A program made the position numbers and the translations under genes. Shown piece by piece: positions 1-5,781 of a DNA stretch of 5,994 nucleotides. A model generated the notes under the pieces. That model did no database searches. It was not told where the DNA came from and saw only the letters and a program-made list of their open reading frames with translations. Every line of letters begins with the position of its first letter. Position 1 is the first letter of the stretch. The DNA is from Deltaproteobacteria bacterium (GTDB lineage: Bacteria; Desulfobacterota; Deferrimicrobia; Deferrimicrobiales; Deferrimicrobiaceae), in NCBI GenBank assembly GCA_021802685.1, contig JAJZRM010000195.1, positions 1 through 5,994 of the forward strand, written 5' to 3'.

Positions 1-207
1 TTCCGGCTCGCTGCAATGGTTGCAGCGGACGGGGAGCGCGGCATACCGGACGTTCGGAAACTCGCCTTCCGTTTTATAAATAAAGTCGGCCCAGTTGAAA
101 GACTGTCCCCGGGCCCTGGTCTGGGTGTTGTTCTCCGTTTTGCATGCGATCGCGCATGCCCCGCATCCGGCGCATTTCTGCAGATCGATCACCATCCCCA
201 ATTGCAT
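1..207 (-). CDS. arrB: ArrB-type iron-sulfur subunit of respiratory arsenate reductase (N-terminal part, runs off the window)
   Basis: This is the electron-transfer subunit expected to pass electrons to the molybdopterin subunit encoded just upstream. Only the first 69 codons are present and the frame is open to the window edge. Residues 12-22 carry the ferredoxin motif C-x2-C-x2-C-x3-C (C12, C15, C18, C22), and a second cluster begins with CNHC at 62-65. The start MQLGMVIDLQKCAGCGACAI is typical of the DmsB/PsrB/ArrB group, whose members usually have four [4Fe-4S] clusters in about 200-240 residues. The ATG at 207 is chosen because a strong Shine-Dalgarno lies 7 bases upstream. The gap to the arrA stop is 18 bases, so the two are co-transcribed. 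No signal peptide is visible, as expected for a subunit carried through Tat by its folded partner. The arrB name rests mainly on the partner gene; a generic PsrB/DmsB-like subunit would look similar. Confidence 0.85.
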   Translation of the reverse strand, partial: MQLGMVIDLQKCAGCGACAIACKTENNTQTRARGQSFNWADFIYKTEGEFPNVRYAALPVRCNHCSEPE

Positions 208-214
208 ATCTTCA

Positions 215-224
215 CCCTCCTTCC
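215..224 (-). promoter_or_regulatory. Ribosome binding site of the ArrB-type gene
   Basis: The minus strand reads GGAAGGAGGG followed by TGAAGAT and the ATG at 207. This near-perfect Shine-Dalgarno in the 18-base gap after the arrA stop fixes the start of the iron-sulfur subunit. Confidence 0.8.
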
Positions 225-225
225 G

Positions 226-2748
226 TTATGCTTTTTCGATCTTCACGCCGGCGAAGCCGCCGTTGCGCGCCGTGGCGCCGCTGAGCCGGTCGTAGTCATC
301 GGGCAACAGATCGTTGTTGTTGCCGCCTCGGGGTGTCTTGCCGTACTCCTTCGCGGCAACCCTCCCGTAGGCCCAGTGCCCCTGGCCGTAACATTTCGCG
401 ATCGTTCCCGGGCGGACGCCTTCCCAAAGCAGCGCCTTCGTGGTGATGCTTCCGTTGGTGGAAGTGAGCTTCACCGCGTCGCCGTTCTTGAGCCCCAGCA
501 TCTTCGCGTCCCGCGGGTTGATCTTCACCACGTCGTCCCAACTGACGTCTCCCACGTCCACTTTCTTGAACTCCTGGTACCAAGGAGCATTCTGGCTCCT
601 TCCTTCCCTGTTGAGCCGCGACTTGTAGTCGATGAAGGTGAACGGATATTCGGCTTCGCTTCCGTGCCGCTTGGGCGGTTCGTAGTGGGGCACGAACGCC
701 ATCTCCCCCTGGGCCACGTACCCGCTGGCCGTGAGGATGTCGTCGATGGTGGTCTTGTGCTTTTCCGCGTGCGCCTTGAGGCCTTTCTTCAGGGTCTCGC
801 TGTAGAACTCGAATTTCTTCGTCTCGGTTCCGAATTTTCCCCAATGCTTCCTGTAGGAGGACTTCTCGGTGTTCCAGATGCCCTTCTTCCTGTAATCCTC
901 CCAGCCGGCGAGCTTGTCGCCCTTCAACGGTTCCTTGGGCATCCAGAGCGGCGCGCTGGAGATCTTCGCCGCGATCTCGGCGAACTCGGCGGCGTTCGTC
1001 GGCTTTTTCTTGCTCTCCGGATCTTCGAAGGAGGCGTAGTAGTCGTACAGGTTCGGGAACCCCTTCGCCTTCAATTTTTCGGCCAGCAGCCACATCACCT
1101 CGGTCTCCTCGGCCTTGGCCTGCCACAGCGGCTTGATGACCGGCTGCTGGATGGAGGCGTGGGCGTGGAGGTTGGCCATGTTGGTGATGATGGAGAGTTT
1201 CTCCGCCGGGGCGAACGTCGCCGGCAGCACGATGTCGGCAAACTGGCTCATCTCCGAAGGGTTGGTGACGACGTGCACGAAGAAGGGCATGGCGGCCATC
1301 GCCTTGTCCCACCGCTGGGCTCCGGTCGCGGAAAAATTGAAGTTGCTCCAGGTGCTGATGAACACCTTGATGGCCCCCGGGTTCTTCAGCAGGCCGTTGG
1401 CCACGTTGTTGGTGACCACGCCGCTGCCCGGCTTTGCGTTCATCATGGCCGGCATGTCCTTGTCGCCGCGACCGTCGATCTTTTTCCCGTGGCCGTAATG
1501 TTTGGCGATTTCATCCTCGAATTTTTCGACGCTCGGGAACTTGCCCGTGGGAACCTTCTGGGAGCGGAGCACGCCCCCCTCGTTGTCCGCCGACCCGAGC
1601 AGGCCGTTCAGGGCGTGGACCGCCATGGCCGAGTATGTGCCGCGGGGCTGCATGGCCGCGCCGGGGCCCATCCAGACCGCCGTTTTCGGAGCCGCTTTCC
1701 CCATGATGCGGGCCGCGCGGACGATCTGCTCCTTCGGGATCAGGGACTCTTTCTCGCCCCAGGCCGGGGTCTTGTCCTTCAGTTCGATGTTCCACCATTT
1801 GACCAGGCCGTACGTTTCCTTCTCCGCGAAGGCCGCCTCTTCCACCGCCTGGCCCGCGACGAACAGGTTCCTGCCGTCCTTGAAGTCGCCGACGAACTCC
1901 TTGCTCCAGAGTCCCTCCGTCAGGATGACGTGGGCGATCGCCGAGGCCAGGGCGCCGTCGGAACCCGGCTTGAGGGGGAGCCACTCCTGGGCCTTGGCGG
2001 CCGAGGCGGAAAGACGCGGGTCCACGCAGATGACCGAGCCGCGCTCTAGGATGTCGCCGAACTTGTTGATGGTGTTGGGAACCTGGCGGTTGGAGCTCAA
2101 CGGATCGGCCCCCCAGACGACCAGGCAGTTGGTGTTGGCCAGGTCGTAGTCGCGGTAGGCGAAGTATCCTTCGGTCAGCCCCGGTCCCATCTTCTCGGCC
2201 TCGGCGCAGATGGCGCTGTGGGAGAAGTAGTTGGGGGTGCCGTAGATCTTCGGCAAGGTGCCATAGAGCAGGTTGGTGGAGGTCGGGGAGTAGCGGCCCC
2301 GCATGTACATGAGCTTGTCGGGTTCGTTGTTCTTTCGAAGTTCCATCATCTTGTCGGCCACGGTCTCCAGCGCCTCGTCCCAGGTGATGGGGACGAACTT
2401 TGGATCGACTCCACGCCCCTTCAACGGATTGGTGCGCTTCATCGGCACCTTGATCCGGTCCGGGTCGTACAGCTGCTGGAGCATCAAGTGCCCGCGGGGG
2501 CAGCAGTAGCCGTTGTTGGCCTTGCTCAGCTGATTTCCCCGAACCTTGGCGGCCCTTCCGCCCTGGACAAAGAACTCGACGGGGCACCAGGCGGTGCATC
2601 CCTGGCATGTCGACGGGGTCCACTTTCCGTTTTCGAACCCCGGGGGGTTCTGCGCGAATGCCAGAGCGTTAAGAATCGGGCCATCGAAGACGACAACCGC
2701 TCCCGCCACGATCGTGCTCCTCAGAAATTCCCTTCTGTTGATCCTCAT
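226..2748 (-). CDS. arrA: Molybdopterin oxidoreductase, respiratory arsenate reductase catalytic subunit ArrA type
   Basis: Predicted catalytic subunit that reduces arsenate to arsenite in the periplasm using a bis-MGD molybdenum cofactor and one [4Fe-4S] cluster. The 840-residue length fits ArrA. A Tat signal opens the protein (NRREFLR at 4-10, hydrophobic run 12-20, likely cleavage after AFA at 30-32). The cluster motif is C48-x2-C51-x3-C55 with the fourth ligand in CCPRG at 82-86, probably C83. RGRY at 150-153 is the motif described as ArrA-specific, where the arsenite-oxidising relative ArxA has a GRGWG-type motif. SHSAIC at 176-181 supplies the probable Mo ligand C181. R152, Y153, H177, S178, K186 and Y198 match, by spacing, the arsenate-binding residues I recall from the Shewanella ANA-3 Arr structure (R165, Y166, H189, S190, K198, Y210). 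The C-terminal part (about 700-830) is the dinucleotide-binding domain. It lies between a multiheme cytochrome gene and an ArrB-type gene. Polysulfide/thiosulfate reductases (PsrA/PhsA) are the main alternative but should lack this set of residues. No frameshift is seen. Confidence 0.83.
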   Translation of the reverse strand: MRINRREFLRSTIVAGAVVVFDGPILNALAFAQNPPGFENGKWTPSTCQGCTAWCPVEFFVQGGRAAKVRGNQLSKANNGYCCPRGHLMLQQLYDPDRIKVPMKRTNPLKGRGVDPKFVPITWDEALETVADKMMELRKNNEPDKLMYMRGRYSPTSTNLLYGTLPKIYGTPNYFSHSAICAEAEKMGPGLTEGYFAYRDYDLANTNCLVVWGADPLSSNRQVPNTINKFGDILERGSVICVDPRLSASAAKAQEWLPLKPGSDGALASAIAHVILTEGLWSKEFVGDFKDGRNLFVAGQAVEEAAFAEKETYGLVKWWNIELKDKTPAWGEKESLIPKEQIVRAARIMGKAAPKTAVWMGPGAAMQPRGTYSAMAVHALNGLLGSADNEGGVLRSQKVPTGKFPSVEKFEDEIAKHYGHGKKIDGRGDKDMPAMMNAKPGSGVVTNNVANGLLKNPGAIKVFISTWSNFNFSATGAQRWDKAMAAMPFFVHVVTNPSEMSQFADIVLPATFAPAEKLSIITNMANLHAHASIQQPVIKPLWQAKAEETEVMWLLAEKLKAKGFPNLYDYYASFEDPESKKKPTNAAEFAEIAAKISSAPLWMPKEPLKGDKLAGWEDYRKKGIWNTEKSSYRKHWGKFGTETKKFEFYSETLKKGLKAHAEKHKTTIDDILTASGYVAQGEMAFVPHYEPPKRHGSEAEYPFTFIDYKSRLNREGRSQNAPWYQEFKKVDVGDVSWDDVVKINPRDAKMLGLKNGDAVKLTSTNGSITTKALLWEGVRPGTIAKCYGQGHWAYGRVAAKEYGKTPRGGNNNDLLPDDYDRLSGATARNGGFAGVKIEKA

Positions 2749-2752
2749 TTCG

Positions 2753-2760
2753 CCCTCCTT
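2753..2760 (-). promoter_or_regulatory. Ribosome binding site of arrA
   Basis: The minus strand reads AAGGAGGG, then CGAA, then the ATG at 2748. It directly follows the cytochrome TGA (2763-2761), so ribosomes ending the cytochrome gene finish on the arrA Shine-Dalgarno. This suggests translational coupling and supports the ATG at 2748. Confidence 0.8.
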
Positions 2761-4209
2761 TCATTCACTTGTGCTTTTCCCGGCGGTTTCCATTTCTTTC
2801 AATATGTCTTCGAAATTCTTCACGGCGGTATCGATGAGCAGCATCGCAAATTTCTTGTTGTGCACCCCCCCTCCCGCGTCGACGATCTTGAGGTTGACCC
2901 GCGCGTCCTTCAACAGGCCTTGCATTTTCCTGATGTTCGCCTCCGCCACGTTCCCCTTCGACGCTTCGATCGCGGCGACGACCTCCTTCTCGAGATCCCG
3001 GGCGGTTTTCAATTCTTCGGCAACGTCGGCCTTCCATTGTTTCGAGATATTTTCCTTATCCTTGTCTCCATGACATTCCACGCACGCCTTCCCTTCCGCC
3101 CTTCGCACCTTCCTGCCCTTTTCGTCATGACCATCTTTCGTGTGACAACTCAGGCAGTTCGCCCTCATGGGATCGTGCGCGATCGGGAATTTCCCGATTC
3201 CATTTCCTCCTTCGCCCGCCAGGAGCATTTTCTGATAGATATGGGGCTCAGGATGACATGCCGAGCAGTTACGGACCCCCGCCTCGAAATAGGAAAATTC
3301 ACTGTGCACGATCGGCTGGTGACAGTTCCCGCACCGGGCCGTCTGTTTCGTGACGTGGGCGTCGTGCATCACTTTCCTGTCCTCGGCCTTTTTCATGAAC
3401 TCGGGGGTCGGATCGTGGTGGCAGTCGGAGCACGATTCCTTCTTTACATCGACGTTTCCCCTGATGAGCTCGAAGTGACAACTGCTGCAAGGGACTTTCG
3501 ACCGTTCGAGGCTCTGGTGAGTGATCGGCTTGGCCGGTTTTTCCCCCGGATCTTGCCCTTCCTTTTTCGCCCCCAACGGCTTGTTCGACATCTCATGGCA
3601 AACGGAGCACTTGGCCCGTCCCTTGTTGTCCTCCGATTTCCTGAAATGACACAGGAAACACAAGTCCTTCGGAACCTCGAAATGCCGGCCGGCGGTGGAA
3701 TGGATGTGACAGGAGGAACAGTGGAGCTTCTGCCCGTCAACGCTCTTTTCGCTGTGCGTCTTGTGGGTAAACGGGAGAAGAGTGCCCTGAAATTCCGTCT
3801 TGTATGCTTTCTTGAAGTCGATTTTTTTTGGGAATAATTTATCGGTCGGGTGGCACTCCGATGTCGTGCAGGCGGCATCTTTCACCACGGCCCGTTTCCG
3901 TACCTCTTTCTCCATGGTCGCCAGGTAGGAGAAGAGCTGTCCCAGGCCCTTGAATTTCGCCCGCGGCGTCGGATGCTCCCCCGGCGCAAAATGGCAATCG
4001 ATGCATAAGACATCGTTTTTTATTTTGCTGTGCGTCCCGGCCTTATGTTTGTCTTTCAGCCAGGTTTGATGGGGAGATTTCATCGTGTGGCATCGCATGC
4101 CGCAGAAATCGGGTCGCGATGTGTAAATCTCCGCCGAGTAGACAAGTAACCCGGTGCCCGCAATAAATGCGGCAAACACGATTCCGATGATTTTCAGGAG
4201 TCTTTTCAT
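2761..4209 (-). CDS. Membrane-anchored dodecaheme c-type cytochrome with NapC/NirT-like N-terminus
   Basis: Probable quinol-oxidising electron donor to the Arr-type reductase encoded next. With the ATG at 4209 it has 482 residues; an upstream in-frame TTG at 4236 would add 9 charged residues ahead of the membrane helix and is less likely. One uncleaved transmembrane helix lies at about 5-25 with basic residues before it, so the rest is periplasmic. Twelve heme motifs are visible: CX3CH at 36-41 (CGMRCH), CX4CH at 114-120 (CTTSECH), and ten CXXCH starting at 69, 164, 184, 201, 241, 260, 293, 315, 352 and 376. The first motif continues as CHTM, then W50 and H55, as in NapC/NirT/NrfH proteins where the Met can ligate heme 1. 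Several later motifs are preceded by a His 7-18 residues upstream (near 149-152, 231, 282-285, 345), as in c3/c7-type modules. Residues 384-478 are heme-free and helical, with GVHN at 448-451 reminiscent of the C-terminal helices of NrfA-type cytochromes. The stop is 12 bases before arrA. The family is clear; the role is inferred from context. Confidence 0.88.
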   Translation of the reverse strand: MKRLLKIIGIVFAAFIAGTGLLVYSAEIYTSRPDFCGMRCHTMKSPHQTWLKDKHKAGTHSKIKNDVLCIDCHFAPGEHPTPRAKFKGLGQLFSYLATMEKEVRKRAVVKDAACTTSECHPTDKLFPKKIDFKKAYKTEFQGTLLPFTHKTHSEKSVDGQKLHCSSCHIHSTAGRHFEVPKDLCFLCHFRKSEDNKGRAKCSVCHEMSNKPLGAKKEGQDPGEKPAKPITHQSLERSKVPCSSCHFELIRGNVDVKKESCSDCHHDPTPEFMKKAEDRKVMHDAHVTKQTARCGNCHQPIVHSEFSYFEAGVRNCSACHPEPHIYQKMLLAGEGGNGIGKFPIAHDPMRANCLSCHTKDGHDEKGRKVRRAEGKACVECHGDKDKENISKQWKADVAEELKTARDLEKEVVAAIEASKGNVAEANIRKMQGLLKDARVNLKIVDAGGGVHNKKFAMLLIDTAVKNFEDILKEMETAGKSTSE

Positions 4210-4239
4210 GTCGCCCTGTCTCCGACAGAATTTCAATCA

Positions 4240-4261
4240 TGGCAATTCAATTTCCTTGCCA
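4240..4261. repeat. Inverted repeat TGGCAA-N10-TTGCCA over the candidate promoter
   Basis: A perfect 6-base inverted repeat with a 10-base spacer (arms 4240-4245 and 4256-4261). It overlaps the whole candidate -24/-12 element and ends about 30 bases before the cytochrome ATG. It could be an operator for a dimeric regulator or a coincidence of the TGGCA core; the sequence alone cannot decide. Confidence 0.45.
4246..4261 (-). promoter_or_regulatory. Candidate sigma-54 (-24/-12) promoter of the cytochrome-arrA-arrB operon
   Basis: Read on the minus strand from 4261 the sequence is TGGCAAGGAAATTGAA, against the sigma-54 consensus TGGCACG-N4-TTGCW. The spacing is correct and only two consensus positions differ (the C of CACG, and the C of the -12 GC, which is A here). 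Transcription would start near 4235, giving a leader of about 25 bases before the ATG at 4209. The adjacent sigma-54-dependent activator gene supports the call. The imperfect -12 element is the main weakness. Confidence 0.5.
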
Positions 4262-4340
4262 ATCCAAACTGCCTGAATTTAAAGGGATTTCAGCAGAGGG
4301 GCCGTTACCGGGAGGAAACACCCCATAGGGAAGGAAGGGA

Positions 4341-4353
4341 TAACTATTCGATT
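4341..4353 (-). promoter_or_regulatory. Candidate IHF binding site
   Basis: The minus strand reads AATCGAATAGTTA, which fits the IHF consensus WATCARNNNNTTR at all defined positions except one (G for A at position 5). It lies in an AT-rich stretch about 80-90 bases upstream of the candidate -24 element and between it and the GTTAC dyad, where IHF usually bends DNA at sigma-54 promoters. Short degenerate motif, so moderate to low confidence. Confidence 0.35.
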
Positions 4354-4393
4354 TTAATAGGGTAAAAACGCCGTATTCTTAGGAGTGGTGATT

Positions 4394-4409
4394 GTTACGT
4401 GCGGGTAAC
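4394..4409. promoter_or_regulatory. Candidate enhancer (activator-binding) dyad GTTAC-N6-GTAAC
   Basis: A perfect 5-base inverted repeat with a 6-base spacer, 16 bases in all, similar in size to known NtrC-family binding dyads. Its centre is about 140 bases upstream of the candidate -24 element, a usual distance for sigma-54 enhancers. Related half-sites follow: GGGTTAT at 4414-4420 and CGTTACC at 4303-4309. On the minus strand the pieces ATAACCC, GTTACCC and GTAACAA recur every 11 bases (4420-4392), near one helical turn. The likely binder is the Fis-type helix-turn-helix of the neighbouring response regulator; this is inference. Confidence 0.4.
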
Positions 4410-4443
4410 GCTTGGGTTATCGCAACTTCCGCGGGCGACCTTC

Positions 4444-5781
4444 TTATTCGATCCCGTATGCCTTCATTTTTTCCCAAAGGTTCTTCCTGCTGATTCCAAG
4501 GATCTCGGCCGCTTTGGTCTTGTTGCCTTGCGTGGATTTCACCACCCGTATGATATGGTCTTTCTCGGCGTCGGCGGCCACATCGGACAGATACACCTTT
4601 TTCTCAATGCTTTTCCCGCTCGAAAGAAAAGGAGGCAATTCCCTCGAATCGATGACATCGGAAACGGAGAGGGTTACGCACCGCTCGATGATGCTTTCCA
4701 GTTCCCTGACATTTCCCGGATAATCGTAGGCCAGGAGCGTATCGACCGCATCCTTTGAAAACCGGACATCCTTCGAAAGCCTTCTCCTGTATTTCTCCAG
4801 AAAGAACTCGATCAGGCGAGGAATATCCTCTTTTCGTTCCCGTAACGGAGGAAGCGGTATGGGGATCACGTTCAGGCGATAGTACAGGTCTGCCCTGAAC
4901 CTCCCTCCCTTCACCTCCCCGGCAAGGTCTTTATTCGTCGCCGCGATGACCCGCACGTCCACGGCCACGGTCGATGTGCCGCCCACCCTTTCGAATTCCC
5001 TCTCCTGCAGGACCCGGAGAATCTTCGCCTGCGTCGGAAGCGGAAGGTCCCCCACTTCGTCCAGGAAGATGGATCCTTCGTTGGCCAATTCGAACCTGCC
5101 CGGTTTTTTCCTTATCGCCCCGGTGAACGCGCCCTTTTCGTGGCCGAACAGCTCGCTCTCGATCAGCCCCTCCGGCAATGCGGCGCAGTTCACCTTGATC
5201 AAGGGCTTATCCTTGCGCCGGCCCTGGTAGTGGATGGTCGTGGCGACCAGTTCCTTGCCCGTTCCGCTTTCCCCCAGTATGAGAACCGTGGCGTCCGATT
5301 CCGAAACCTTCTCGATCAAAGAGAAAATCCTTTTTATCCCGTCGCTTTCTCCGATGATGTTCGGGAAAGAGTAGCATCGGTTGATATCCCTCCGGAGCCG
5401 TATGTTCTCTTCCCTCAGTCTTTTCACCTCCATCGCCCGCTCGATCAGGAGGAGGAATTCATCCAACGCGAACGGCTTGGTGATGTAATCGAACGCCCCC
5501 AATTTCATCGCCTCGACCGCATCCTTTATCGTGCCGAAGGCGGTCATCACGATCACCTGGGATCCTTTCGTCCGCAGAATCTCCTGAAGGATGTCGAACC
5601 CGTCGATATCGGGGAGCCTGACATCGGTGACCGCAACATCGAACGAATGGCTCTTGACGGCCTTCAACGCCTCGGCGCCGGTGTCGAACGAAAGGACATC
5701 GTAGCCGGCGGATCGCAGGGCGTCCTCGAGGGTGACCCTCATGAGCTTCTCATCTTCGATCAGGAGGATGCAGGTCTTCAT
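4444..5781 (-). CDS. NtrC-family sigma-54-dependent response regulator
   Basis: Transcription activator of a two-component system, 445 residues, a normal length for the family. Receiver domain at about 4-118: acidic pair E9/D10, phosphoacceptor D53 in VTDVRLP, T80 and K102. A charged linker helix follows (about 115-133). AAA+ domain at about 141-370: Walker A GESGTGKE at 170-177, the sigma-54 contact loop GAFTGA at 217-222, Walker B IFLDE at 238-242, ATNKDL at 281-286, arginines R296 and R302 in the arginine-finger region, and PGNVREL at 355-361. Fis-type DNA-binding helix-turn-helix at about 406-443. All key residues are intact, so it should be phosphorylation-dependent and sigma-54-active. 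The ATG overlaps the kinase stop as ATGA and has no strong Shine-Dalgarno, so translation is probably coupled to the kinase. It points towards the cytochrome-arrA-arrB operon, the likely target. The signal cannot be read from the sequence. Confidence 0.95.
   Translation of the reverse strand: MKTCILLIEDEKLMRVTLEDALRSAGYDVLSFDTGAEALKAVKSHSFDVAVTDVRLPDIDGFDILQEILRTKGSQVIVMTAFGTIKDAVEAMKLGAFDYITKPFALDEFLLLIERAMEVKRLREENIRLRRDINRCYSFPNIIGESDGIKRIFSLIEKVSESDATVLILGESGTGKELVATTIHYQGRRKDKPLIKVNCAALPEGLIESELFGHEKGAFTGAIRKKPGRFELANEGSIFLDEVGDLPLPTQAKILRVLQEREFERVGGTSTVAVDVRVIAATNKDLAGEVKGGRFRADLYYRLNVIPIPLPPLRERKEDIPRLIEFFLEKYRRRLSKDVRFSKDAVDTLLAYDYPGNVRELESIIERCVTLSVSDVIDSRELPPFLSSGKSIEKKVYLSDVAADAEKDHIIRVVKSTQGNKTKAAEILGISRKNLWEKMKAYGIE

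Larger units (their letters stand above)
4210..4443. other. Regulatory intergenic region between the response regulator and the cytochrome-arrA-arrB operon
   Basis: This 234-base gap is more AT-rich than the flanking genes in its central part. It holds the sigma-54-like element, an IHF-like site and a GTTAC/GTAAC dyad listed separately. The 7-mer GGTAACG occurs twice in opposite orientation (plus 4404-4410; minus 4309-4303). No convincing rho-independent terminator follows the response regulator stop: no stable hairpin with a T-tract is visible, so some read-through into the operon is possible. No supported small gene is present. Confidence 0.7.

Noticed and set aside
16..2049. Long plus-strand open frame of 677 codons opposite arrA
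   Set aside because: It is the antisense shadow of the well-supported arrA; the translation has no recognisable domain and is rich in Arg, Gly, Val and Leu as expected for the complement of GC-rich codons.
2218..3837. Plus-strand open frame of 539 codons opposite the arrA start and the cytochrome
   Set aside because: It spans the junction of two real minus-strand genes, has no credible start signal, and its sequence shows no domain; the opposite strand encodes a Tat signal and heme motifs.
4210..4236. Upstream TTG start for the cytochrome at 4236
   Set aside because: It would add nine residues (MKFCRRQGD) before the membrane helix, uses a rare start codon, and would begin at about the predicted transcription start. 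The ATG at 4209 gives a clean N-terminal anchor.
4240..4266. Sigma-70 promoter with TTGGAT as -35
   Set aside because: The hexamer 17 bases downstream, TGCCAT, is a poor -10 match; the -24/-12 reading fits better given the adjacent sigma-54 activator.
4279..4326. Possible 15-residue leader peptide on the minus strand in the gap
   Set aside because: The ATG at 4326 has no Shine-Dalgarno (preceded by CCTTCCTTCCCT), and no attenuator hairpin follows it.
4410..4443. Possible terminator after the response regulator
   Set aside because: Only a weak five-pair stem (GTCGC/GCGAT with a G-U pair) with a large loop and no T-tract could be drawn.
4399..4758. Plus-strand open frames overlapping the 3' end of the response regulator
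   Set aside because: They are antisense to the intact Fis-type helix-turn-helix region and show no domain or ribosome binding site.
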